The notes below the pieces were generated by a model, which was given only the letters and a program-made list of their open reading frames with translations, had not been told where the DNA came from and ran no database searches. Both the position numbers and the translations under genes were made by a program. A stretch of DNA of 64,000 nt from Vanilla planifolia (taxonomy: Eukaryota; Streptophyta; Magnoliopsida; Asparagales; Orchidaceae), in the NCBI GenBank assembly GCA_023846275.1, contig JAIUJO010000089.1:1743652-1807651 (forward strand), given 5' to 3'. Shown here in pieces: positions 23,850 through 37,300 of this stretch (positions within the stretch are counted from its first letter, which is position 1; every line of letters begins with the position of its first letter).

Positions 23850-26800
23850 TTTAATTTTTTAGTTTTTAGCAAACTTCTTAAGACATTTTTTACGTACTTT
23901 ATTTGACAATCGAGGACTTTATACTTGATAACCATTGTATCTTGGAGGGCAACTTTCTCACACAACTTATCTAATTTGAAGAAATGTTTTGCTTTGTTTT
24001 GTATATTTTATTACAAATTTCTAATTCTCTTCTGTTATGACCTTTACATGTTATGGTTTAGTTATATCATATTATTTCAATTTAACTTATTTTAACTTTT
24101 TTTATATTTACATATTACTAAAATAATAGCTTGTTATTATTAAATATTGTTTGATTTGGTAATTGTAAGTCAAAATAAGACATATTTATGACATATTTCA
24201 ATTCATATGTAGTTTAATGATTAAGAAAGTTATAATTGATCTCTTAGTATCCTGAATGAAACTTTGAACTATAATTTATTTGATTTCTTGAAACTTTTGC
24301 ATTTTTTCGATTTATTGCTATTAAACTCTAATTCTCCTAGACGTGGGCTTTACATCAGATTCATTTTATTATATTGTAATTCTTTAATATTTCTAATATT
24401 ATATTTAATTTATATTCTCCTATTAATAAAATAATTATTTTATTATTTATGCTAATTTACTTTTATAATTTGTATTTATTAAGAAAAAAATGTGATGAAG
24501 GTGTTGCAAATATTCTTAGACAAGACTTGATCAGCATTATTTAATTAATTATTATTTTAAAGTTTTTAATTTTTTATTTTGAAGGATTATTACATGCTTT
24601 ATGAGGCATTTTGACAATCAAGGTTGTTGTACTCAGTTTCCATAATATCTTAGTATGCAAATTTCTTATGCACTTTATCTCATTTGTACAAGTTTTGCTT
24701 TGATTTCATTATATTACTGTATGAGTTTAATGTCCTCTCATGTTACAATTACATTGCTTTGTTATTGTTAAAGTATATTTGCCTAAATTTATCTTATTTC
24801 ATAATTAACATATTTTTTCTAAATTTTGATATAAAAATTTATTATTATTTATTCTTAATTAATTTTTGAATTCGAAGTAGCTCCACACGAGATAAAAAAA
24901 TGTTGTTGCATACTTTTTGAGACATTTCAATTTATACTTGATTCAACAATATAAGATGTTACATTTTGATGCCTTTACTATCCAAGAGTACAATTGTTTA
25001 ATTCCATTTATCTCATTTCTAGAAATGGTTCACTTTTATTTTATTATGTTACTATGGAACTCAAATCCCCTCTTATGTGCCATTCACATGGCTTTGATTT
25101 TGTTATACTAAATTACTAAAATTTATTTCACTTTATATTATTATAAATTTATTTTTCTTAAAATAATATTTTAAAATTATATGTACTTGTTTTTGTTTTA
25201 AAAATAATAGTAATTCCAAACAAGATCCGATCTGCACTAATCAAATGTCATTGAATAGCTCTTAATAAGCTTCATGCAATTAATTGTTCATTTCTATATT
25301 TTAAAATATTTTATTTTCCATAGATTTAGCACATGTCACCAAACATTTTAATTTGTATCTTATTGGTGATCAAAGAAGTTTATCTTGATTCCTTTAGCAT
25401 CCTGGAATCCTACATTTCCATACAAGTTTCATCATTTCTTAAATTGTTTTTTGGTTTTGTTTAGTTATATTAGTTGTTAGCTCTATACCCCCCCTATAAT
25501 GTATGTTTTACATAGGTTTGATAAGATTTTTTGAAATGACATCATTTTAGTTTTAATATCAATTTTCATAATATTAAAATTGAAATTTATTATTTTTTAT
25601 GAATAGTTGATTTTGTAATTCATAATAATTTTAAAAATTGGTTTGAATAGCATTATGCAAAATGTAATTGAACTCATTTCAATGAGCTCTATTTGATAAA
25701 ATATTTGCTTAACTATTTTAAATATTTTATTTTCTTTGGCTTTTTCATGTTTCATAAGCCATTTTGGCAAGTGCCTAATTTGATGATTGATGTCTTTATA
25801 GTTGATCTCTATAGTATTTTGTATTGCAACTTTCCAATTCAATTTAAATCATTTATTGAATTTTTTTAGGTTATATTAGTTTGTAACTCTAAATCTCCTC
25901 TAGTTTAATCATTTCATTTCTTTGATTTTGTTATATTATATTTATATAATTTGACTTATTTGAACTTTAATATATATTTAAAAAATATTTAATTAACATT
26001 TACTATTATTTTTGTTTATTTAGTTTGGCAATATGTAGTAATTCTTAAGGAAGATGGATTATGACAAAGCAAGAATTGTAAATTGTCTTAATAACCCATA
26101 TCCAAATAAATATTAATTTCTATGTTTTTATTAAATGTTTTTATGATTTTTGCACTTAGCATAGTTAATGTGAAATTTTTATTTGCATCAAATTTTATGA
26201 TAAAAACTGTTACACATGATCTCCTTAGTTTCATGTACTGCAACCTTTTCATACACTTCATCTCATTTCTACAAAGTTTTTTCTTTGATTTGATTATATT
26301 CCCTTAGATTTCTCATATAATTATCTCTTTTTGCACTACCAATACATCACTTTGATTTGGTTATAACACATTGTCCTAATTTATGCTATTTTAGGTATAA
26401 CATTTATTTGCCAAATATAAAAATATTAATTTTTAATCAACTTGAGTAAATGTCATTGGACTCAGTTTGAAAAGCCTTATCTAGTTATATACTTATTTGT
26501 ATTATTTAAAAATATTTTATTTTTTGGCTATTAAAAATTTTTTGTGATATTTTAATGCATACCTTATTTTATTTTTGAGAATGCTACACTTGATCACTTT
26601 AGCATCTTCAATGTAAAATTCATATCAAGTTTTTGTCATTTCTTTCAATTTTCACTTTTACGTCATTACGTCATTTCTTTAATGTTTGTTCACTTAATAA
26701 AAAATAATAAATTATTATTATTTATGTTTATTACCATGGCTTTCTTTGTAGAAATTCCAAACTAAGAGTTATTTACATGAAAAAAATATTCTTTGACTCA

Positions 26801-29800
26801 TCCTTTTGAAACAAATCCTTTTAAATTTTTTTTCTACATTTTGAAATATTTTATTTTCAATTACTTTGGCAACCTTCATAAGAAATTTCAATTTGAACCT
26901 AATTTTAAGATTAAAAATTTTATACTAGATCTCCTTAGTATCTTCGAATGCAACTTTATTAGACAATTTATCTCATTTCTACAAAAGTTTTGCTTTATAA
27001 CGATATTACTTTATCTCTTTAAATCTCCTATCATGTGAGCTATCATCAGCTTTGTTTCATTTTACTAAATTGCTTCAATCTATCTTAATTTAAATTTAAA
27101 ATGTTTTTACATTATGTTAAAGCAATGTCTTTTTAATATTCATGACTATTTAATTTGGAAATTCATAGAAATTACAAATAAGGTTTGATCAAGATGAAAT
27201 AATAGTCATTGGAGTGAGGTCTATTAAATTAAATATTTAATTTTAAAATTTTAAGATTTTATTTTTATGGCTTTGGCAAGTTTTACATATCTTTTTGATT
27301 CTTACTTAATTTTGTGATCAAGGATGCTATGCTCGATCTTCATTGTACGTTGGAATTGAACTTTCTAGTAAAGTTTATCTAATTTTATCAAATATTTTTC
27401 TTTCCTTCTTTATATTTCTATGAAACCCTTATTCTCTTAACTTGTAATTTTTTACATTTCTTTTACCTCTTTGTAATACATTTTTTCAATTTAGCTCCTT
27501 TTACTAATATTACATATTTATTTAATACAAAAATAATAATTTGTATTATTTGTTCTTATTCACTTTTGTAATCCTAGGTAACTCTAAATGAGGTTTGATC
27601 AAGGCAAAATAAACTTCATTTGATAATAATAAATTGAGCTTCATCCATTAAAATATCATTTTCAATATTTTTTCAAATATTTTCATTTCTTTGGATTTTG
27701 TACTTTTTTTAATATAATTTAATTTGTATAAGATTCAACATTAAATGTCATATTTGTTTCTTCAACATAGCTTTCCAAAATAAAATAAATCATTTCTCTT
27801 AATTTTTGTTGTTATTTTGCTATGTTAATTTGTAACTCTATTTCTCATGTTTAATGACCTATACATAATTTTTATTTTGTTATATTAGATTGAATTAGCT
27901 TAACACATTTCAGCTCTAATAAACATTTACTTAATAAAAAAATAATAAGACATAATTTTTTATGGTAATTCACTTTGGCAATTTGTAATAATTCTAAATC
28001 AACCTTAATTGGAACAAAAAATGTTGTTAGACTTGTTTCAATGAACGTAATCAATGAAAATATTTTTTTTTATATTTTTTAATGTTTTATTTTCAACTTC
28101 TTTACAAAGCTTTATAGGAAATTTCAATTTGTACCTTACTTGATGATCTAGAATGTTATACTCGATCCCCTAGTATCTTAGAATGCAACTTTCTCGTGTT
28201 GTTTAACACATTTCATTAATACTTTTGGTTTAATTTAGTTATATTACAATGTAACTCGAAAGCTTCTCCCACGTGATATCACAACACCTTTTTTGATACA
28301 CTGTATTTCTTTAATTTTTATTATTTAGTATTTAATTCATATTAAAATTATAATATTTTTATTATTTATGATTATTTAAATTTGTAATTCATAGAAATTC
28401 AAAATGAGAATTGATTGTGAGGAAAAAATGTCCTCAAACTTGTCTTGATTAGATTTATCCAATTAAATATTCTATTTGAAATTTTTTTGTTGTTTATTTT
28501 CTATGATTTGTAACACTATACTAGCCATCTCAATTCTTACATTATTTGATGATTAAGGGTGCTAAGGTTGACCTTTATATTACCTTTTTTTTGACTTGCC
28601 AATAAACTTCAATAGATTTCTTTCCAAAATTTTTCTTTGATTTTTTTATATTTTTATGAAACTCTAATTCTCTTATTGTTCAACCTTTATATCAGTTTGA
28701 TTTAGTTATATTATATTAATTCAACTTATTTAATTCCAATTATAACATAGAATTACTTCATTTTAAAATTATAATTTGTTATTACATGTGCTTGTTTACA
28801 TTAACAATTCATCAAAATTAAAATTGAGGTACGATCAAGAGGAAAAATGATTCTACTCCATTAGATGTGCTAAATACAATTAAATATCATTTTTATGTTT
28901 TTTTAATTTTTTAATATGATTTTGGCTTGTTATATGAGACATCTTAATTTGTAACATATTTTACTATCTAGGGTGCTGTATTAGATCTCCTTTTTTTCCT
29001 AAGAATGGAATTTTCTCATGTAATTTACCTCATTTCATCAAATATTTTTTTTGATTTGGGTATATTACTATGTAAGTCTAATCTCCTCTCATGTGACCCT
29101 TACATATCATTGATTTAGTTTTCTTATATTGCTTCAATTGATCTCATTAAGCTTTAATCTCTATTCACTTAGTATAAAATTTAAAATTCATTATTATTTT
29201 GCTTATTTAATTTGGTTATTTGTAGTAATTCAAAATAAGGTCAAGTTAAATTGAAACAATCTTTATTAAACTCATCTCAATTAGCTTACTCTAATAAAAT
29301 ATTCATTTAATTTCTTGAATATTTATTTTTCTAAGATTTTTTTTGCATGTTTATTAGTTATTTTGAGTCTTACCTAATTTGATGATCACAAATATTGCAC
29401 TCAATCACTTGTATAAGTGGATTGCCAAATTCACATATTTTAATGTTTCTATTTTTTTAAAATATTTTCCTTTGATTTAGTTATATGGATATGAAGTTCT
29501 AATTTTCCTTTAATGAGACCATCACATTTTACTAATGTTTTGATATAATTTTTCTCAATTTGTCACATTTCATCTATAATATTTCTTTACTTAATATTTA
29601 ATTAAAAATAATGTATTATTTATTTTTATTTGCTTGAGTGATTAAAATAATTCCAATTAAGTATTACTTAGATGAGATAAATGATGCTTAACTAGGCAAA
29701 ATGAGGTCTACCCAATTAACTATCTAATTCTTAATTTTTAAATATTCTATTTTCTATGAATTTGGTATTCTTTTTGAGACATTTTCAATAGTGCAAAATT

Positions 29801-32800
29801 TGACAATGAATGGTGCCTTACTTAATCTCCTTATTTCCTAAGATTGTGACTTTTTAGTTTAATTTATCTCATTTCTTCAAATATTTTTCTTTGATTTGGA
29901 TATATTACTATAAAACTCTAACTATCATCTTGTCTGAACATTACATTACGTTTATTTCACTATATAACTTTGCTTAAATTTATCTCATTTTAACGTTAAT
30001 ATATATTCACTTTGTATTTAAGTAATAATTTATGATTATTTTTCTAATTTCACTACATAAATTGTAGTAATTTGTAATGAGGTAAAACCATGATGAAAAA
30101 ACATCACTACACTGATCTTCCTTAACTTTATCAAAATAAATATTCATTTATGTATTTTTATGTATTTATTTTCTGAAGTTTTTTTATGTTTTACAAGACA
30201 TTTGATTTTGTATATAAGTTGATTATCTAGAATGTTATATTTGATATCCTTAGTATCTTGGAATGTAATATTTCTATTTATGTTTTCTAATTTCTTCAAT
30301 ATTTTACTTTGATTTGGCTATATTATTATGATGCTCTAAATCTCCTTTCATATGACCTATACATCATTTTGATTTATTTATATTGATTTACTTTAATTTA
30401 TATCTCTTCAATTTTATTATACAATTATTTAATGTTAAAATAAAAAAAATAATTTACAATTTTTTATACTTTTTTAATTTGCAAATTCATCTTAATTCCA
30501 ACTGATATATGATAGAGATGAAACGAACATCAGTACTTTCGACTTGACGAGCATTATCTAATTCAATATTTGTTTTTATATGTTTAAGTATTTTTCATTT
30601 ATGTTGACATGCTTTACGATATAATTCATTTAGTACCAAATATGATAAGTATTGAAGTTACACTCGATCTTCTTATTTTTTTTGAATGTCAATTTCCATA
30701 ACATTTTTCTCACTTATATAAAATTTTCACTTTGATATCATTGAATAGCAATGAAACTTAAAATCTCATCTCATTTGACTTACACATTTCTTTCATTTGA
30801 TTATATTGCATTATTTTAATTATATCATTTCAAAATTATTATAATTTTACTTAATACAAAAATGATAATTTATTATTTTTATGCTTATTTATTTTGACAG
30901 TTTGTAATAATTATAATCAAAGTCAATTTTATATGTCCAAAAAAATATTCCTCTCTAAGTTTCCAAAAATATTTTATTTTCTATGGTTTTGGTAGGTCTT
31001 AGTAAATATTTTATTTTACATAATATTTATTTGGTTAGATTATATTTCTTCAATTTATCTCACATTATCATTAATAAAGTTTTACTTAATAATAGAATAA
31101 TACTTTGTTATTATTTATGATCATTTAATTTGATAACACAATCTAATTGCAAAAAAGGTATGATCAAGTTGAAAAAAACCTTTCTTCACAACACTATTAG
31201 CTATATCAAATTAAATATTCACTTCTGTATTTTTAAAAATTTTATTTCTTATTAATTTGACACATGTTAGTGGACATATTAATAGGCATGATCATTAATG
31301 CATTTGATGTTGTAGAGCAACTTCCCATTATAATTTATCTAATTAATTGAAATAGTTTGATTTGATTGTAATATATTATTTAAGCAACTCTAAATCTTGT
31401 CTTCAATGACCTTTATAATACATTGATTTGGTCGAATTATATTTCTTCAATTTTCACATTATAGTTTTACTATATATTCACTTAATCTTAAAATAATAAT
31501 TTATTGTCATTTGTGCTTCTTTTCTTTTTTGAAATTCTATAATTTTGAAGGTAGTGCAATCATGATGAAACAAAAGTTGTTTGACTCATCTTGACAACAA
31601 GCTCAATACATTCAAATATTAATTTTTTGACTTTTAAATATTTTACTTCTATTGGATTGGAATTCTTCATGAGATGTTTTGATTCTTGCATGATTTATTA
31701 ATTGAGGATGTTACACTTGATCTCAATTTTATCTGGGAATGAAACTTTCCTTAAATTTTTATCTAATTTTGTTGAAGTTTTTCTTTTAACTTAATTATAT
31801 AATTATATAACTATAAATGTCCTCTTGTGTGCTTTTTGATCACCTTGATTTTGTTATACTATATTACATGAATTTATCTGATTTAAACATTCTTATATTT
31901 TAACTTAATATTAAAAAATATTCATTATTAATTTAGCTTTTGTAATTTTGTAATTTGTGGAAATTTCAAATAAAGTTTGATCAAGACAAAACAAAAGTTG
32001 GACTCATTTTGATGAGCTTTCTCAAATTTAAGCTTTAATTGGAAAAGTTTACATATTTCATTCTCTATGACTTTCACTTACTTAAATACTTCTGGGATTC
32101 CACATTTGACAACCTTAACATCATCTCAAAACTCAATATTTTTAATATAATTTCCTATTGCTTCAAAAATTTATTTTGTTTTAACTATATTACTATGAAA
32201 TTCTAATTATTCTGTCTTTTTACCTCAATATCGTTATGATTTTGTTTTATTTCTTTATATTTTTTAATTTTACAATTAATATATATCTACATATAATAAA
32301 GTAATTAGTTTTTTCTATTTTTTCTTGTTTATTTTATTAATGTTTAGTAATTTAAAACAATGTTTTATCGAGGACAAAAAACTATCATTCAACTAGACTT
32401 GATGAGCTTTAACAAATTAGATATTCATTTTTTATATTTTTTTTAGTATTTTAACTTTCATCTTTTAGCAAGCTTTTTTATATATTTTATTCATACATGA
32501 TTTATTGATCAATAATACTACAATTATTCTTATTATTTTCATAGAATTAAACATTGTTATACAATTTTTCTTATATCTTAAATTTTTTTATTTTTATATA
32601 TAACTAAGTAGAACTAAATTCTTATGTGACATTTATATCAATTTTATTCACTTGTATTATATTACTTCAATTTATCTCATTTTTGCATTATTTTATATTT
32701 ACTTAATATTAAAATCATTATTATTATTAAGCTTATACTGTTTAGTAATTTCAGTAATTTGAGATTTGGTCACAATAATCGAAAAAATGTCACTTAACTC

Positions 32801-34345
32801 TTTTGGAATAGTTGTGTCTAATTAAACATTCATTTTTAGTTTTTAAAATTTTTTTTTCTAAGATTTTGGCATTCTTTATCAGGGATTCAAATTTCGACAA
32901 AATTTGATAAACAAAGATATTACTCTCAATCTCATTATTTTTTACAATAATTGTTTTTTTTTATAATTTATCTTATTTCTAAAAATATTTCACTTTAAAT
33001 TTTTATATTACTTTAAACTCTAATTCTACTATTGTGACCATTATATCGTTCGGATTTATTTATTTAAACTATTTTAATTTATCTATCTTTTGCAATATTA
33101 TATGTTTATTTAATTATAAAAAGATTACCATTATTTATGTATTTAAAATAATTCATAACAATTCTTAACGAGGTCTGATTAAGATGAAACAAAATGTTGT
33201 TCGACTCATCTCGATGTGCTCCATTGAATTGAATATTTATTCCTTTATTTTTAAAAAAAATTTATTATTTCGACACATTTTACAATTTAATTTCATTTAT
33301 TTTTTATCTAAGAATAATTGATTCTATATACTATCTCCTTAGTTTCTTGGTGTTAAAGTTTCCCTTATAAATTATCTAATTTCTACAAATCTTTCCATTT
33401 ATTTTAGTTGTACTATAATGTTACCCAAAATCTCATCTTACGCAACATTTACATGGTGTTACTTTGGTTACATTGCATTGCATCGATTTATTTCATTTTT
33501 ATAGTTATTATATATTTTTTAAATTTTAAAACAATAATTTGTTATTATTTATTCTTATTTATTATTATATTACATAGTAATTAAAAATGTTGTCTATTTA
33601 TGATGAAGTAAATTTTGTTAGTCTTTTCTTGATGAGCTCTATCCAGAGAGACATTCATATTTATTTTTGAAATATTTTTATTTTCCTTAATATTACCAAA
33701 ATTTAAAATAATTATAGATTTGAAATAGATTTGACATTGAAAGATTATATACTAAAACTGCTATATATCTGAGAATATAACTGTCACATACAATGTATGT
33801 CATTTCTTCATAAGTTTATCTTTGATTTTTTTAGATTAATATATAACTATAAATCTTGGCTATTATGACTATTAAATTGCTTTAACTGTGTGATATAACA
33901 TTTCATCAAAATACCTAATTTTAATTTTAATATGCATTTCATTAACATAAAAATAATACTTTATTATTATTTACGTTTGTTTACTTTGATAACATGTAGA
34001 ATTCCAAATGAGTTAATTAAGTAAAATAAATGTCATTAGACTAATTTCAAAGAGCTTTATCCACCTTTAAATTCTTTTTTATTTTGTAGATATTATATTA
34101 TTTAGGGTTTTTCTTACCTTATGAGAATTTACTGATTTTTGCATTATTTGATAATGAAATATGTCACAATTGATCTTCTTAGAATTAAGCTTTCTAAGGC
34201 AACTTTCTCATTTCCTCAAAATTTTTATTTTTATTTGGTTATATTACTATGTTACCCCTAATCTGCTAATGTGAGACCTCTACAATATTTTGATTTGTTT
34301 ATATTAGATTACTTAACTCTCAATTAATATAACATAATTAAACTT
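21286..34345 (+). repeat. Satellite block 6, long forward array
   Basis: About 31 monomers in one orientation. TTTATCTCATTT-like anchors lie near 21430, 21797, 22198, 22573, 23122, 23538, 23959, 24275, 24674, 25009, 25425, 25840, 26254, 26635, 26966, 27371, 27785, 28208, 28612, 29022, 29440, 29860 and 30285, and continue to about 34200. Most spacings are 400-425 bp; shorter ones (about 316-335) look like internal deletions and 549 like an insertion. The best-kept patches resemble GATCTCCTTAGTATCTTGGA, TTTGATTTGGTTATATTA and GATCAAGATGAAACAAA. Open frames here, such as 26793-27038, are chance. Confidence 0.88.
23810..23844. repeat. (AT)n microsatellite
   Basis: About 35 bp of alternating T and A, inside a satellite monomer after CTATTAAAT. 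It sits where other monomers have the T/A-rich stretch after AATTAAATATT. Confidence 0.95.
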
Positions 34346-37300
34346 AACATTTTAAAAACAACCATTAGTGTGACCAAATTCTTATGAATCATATATCATA
34401 TTGTACTTCTAGGTTATGAGAAAAATATTATCATGCTAAGAATCCAACAATTTTTCCAATCCACATGACCAAAACAAGAATAAATTATCTAAAAAATAAA
34501 TGAAACTACTTGAATCTAATCCAATCTAGGGAAATACCATTAATAACTACAAAAGTCTAATGGGAAAAAATAACTTGTATGTACCAAGTTTGATAAGGCA
34601 ATTTGATAAACACTTATGTCCAGTAAAATGTAATTGCTAGGAAATAAGTATTAAATCTATTATTATTGTTGATGAAATAAATAAATTAATTATCTAACAA
34701 ACTTACTAACTCTAATAATGTGCAACTCCATTCCTACTTAAAGTTTAACAACTTGACCTTGCTATAAAGGGGAGAGCTAAATGGATTGATATGGAATCTT
34801 TGAGCCATAATATAAAACTGTTATTCAGTAATAAGAAATATTAATATGATAATGGAATTAATCTTATAAGTTAATGAAGTCAGTTTTTAACTTAAAAAAT
34901 AAATTATCATCCGTGAACTAATTTAAGGTATATTTTCATACATTGTGATTAACCAGATGCTTAGCATCCACTTCACGATATAATATAATTTCATATACTT
35001 AGGAATCATTTAGTCTCTTCCTCTTCTTTCAAATAATGTAATCCAAAATTTGACAAGTTAATGATAATCACAATGGTGCATCCATGTGAGATTCAAAGAG
35101 TTTTTAAGATCCACAAGTATTCACCAATATAACAAAGCACACCATGGAATTTCCTATAAGACTAATTATGTAATTGTTTCCTTGTAAGAATATTCATACA
35201 ATGGCTTCTAAAAAATTATGGATGTTTTTACCATGAAATGTGACACTCCATCTATCCTGTTAGTGAAGGTTGATAATTTAGAGTCTGCTATATTTAATGT
35301 TTTAGGGTTCCAACTAATTCCTAATTCAATTATCTAGAATTTTTTAACGCAATTTTCTTATAATTAATGTTGCACACATTTTGTTTTGGATCTTTCATAT
35401 ATATGCTAACCACAAAGTTCATAATGGCTTGGCTTTTACCCTTAGGTCTTATGTCTCATTCCATCTTCTTCCACCTTCTAACAAGGTCTTGGCTGAGAGC
35501 CTAGCTAAGCAAGTCTTAATTTGTATTTTGCATAAAGGTTCATTAACAATATTTCTTAAGCATATTGTACAAACCTTTCATTATAGCTTCATTTTTAATT
35601 TATTATTTTATGCCTTTAAACATGGTTCCAAGGCTACACTTACCTTACACATTCATATTAAAGAATCTTAAAGATAAAATTTTACTATGCTAAGTTTTAC
35701 AAATTATGTATAAGACCTTTACCGTAATGTCTAACCCTAGCCTTTATAATTTTAGCCATAATCAAACTCTTTTGTTGCCAACCATATCCTTAATTAACTT
35801 AGTCTTCTTCTAAGGTTTGAAACATAATCCCTCCAAGGCATTCTAACTAGTATCGAAGAATCACACATATCCTGGAATCCATTTAATTTATCTTAAGGGT
35901 TGAACCAATATCTCCTACAACTTAGCCAAGCCCATGGTTCCATGCTTCATAAGCAGACTCTAGACAAATGAATGGTTGGCTACAACATTATTTAGAGTTC
36001 TGTTATTTATTTTTGAGTGCCTTTAAATTATTTATTTCATAATCTATGGTATAACTTAATTCACATTACATTTCATACATTTTTTATCCATGATTTTTGT
36101 GATTTAGTACATATTTATACCATGTCATGCTACAAACTGAACTTGTGAGGTATTTCAAATACAAATCATTGTGCCTCATTTGAAAGTAAATTTCAAACAA
36201 TAAGCTTATATGAAAAAATCTATAATAAATTTCAATTTCATACATCTCTTTGGCATGAAACTCTCTGTCTATTCATGCAATAATCAAGAAGTAAATATTT
36301 AATTTAAGCTACATTATCAAACATCAATTCAACTTAGAAAGAACAAGAATTACAATAGGCATCCTAACACTTAGCAACATATAACAAGAAAACAAGGCTA
36401 TTATGTCTAGGTTATGAGGGTTATATTAAAAAAAATTTTCTTCTAAATGATTTTCAAATTTTTAAATAATTATCATGGTAATCTATGCTTAATGCATAAA
36501 TGCTTAGACAACCAACATAGATAACCGACAAGGCATAAAATTTATCTTTCTTTTGTCTTATTTCACCTTGTGATGTCTATGTTAAGAAGTGTTTTGCATC
36601 AAAAAATTGCTATTCCAAAATCATCTTTCACATGTATCTATAATTACAAATAGACTTGCAATATATGATCATATAATCTTCTTTGTATTTATAGGAAAAA
36701 ATGTAATATGCATTCCTTATAGCTCAACTAGAAACATTGCATAAGAAAGAGTGAAAATTGAGCCATTAGTTTACTAAAATAAATTTCCCTTGGTCTTAGA
36801 TAGGAGGAATTTCTTTTTTTTGAACAAGTTTATGAAAATGAATGACTAATTATTGTCATAATCAATTGCTATGGTTTCATAGACATATTCACAGAGCAAT
36901 TCTTTTTTACCTTGGCTTAGATCTAAGCTAAATTTATTATATTTTGTTAAGTGTTATCTTACCTTGAAATGTCATGTAGGTGACTTTTCTTATGTAAGAT
37001 CTATCAATTCTTTAAAGTTTTAACCCACATTCTTCTTCTTCCTCATACCTTATCTCACTTTTTTACTTGGTATAATTTAAGATTGCCCCTCCAAATTTCC
37101 TTTTTATGTATAACTTTTCTTAAGCAAATCTGAATTGCTTATATAGCCTTGGCCACACCACTGCAAATAAAGACTTTACTTTAAGATAATCCAGTTTTTG
37201 GGTAAAGTATCCGAAATTTTCTATTTTAAATTAACCCACTTTTAATTACACCCTTTTTGGTTTTTTATATGAAGCTCCTTAAATTTAAGAATCTATGCAT

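Noticed and set aside
1-34345. CRISPR-like array from the regular repeats
   Set aside because: Repeat units are about 410 bp and continuous, without short direct repeats separated by unique spacers, and the sequence is from a plant nuclear genome.
35381-35671. 96-codon frame as a possible small gene
   Set aside because: No recognisable domain, no conserved copy in the window, composition like the surrounding AT-rich DNA.
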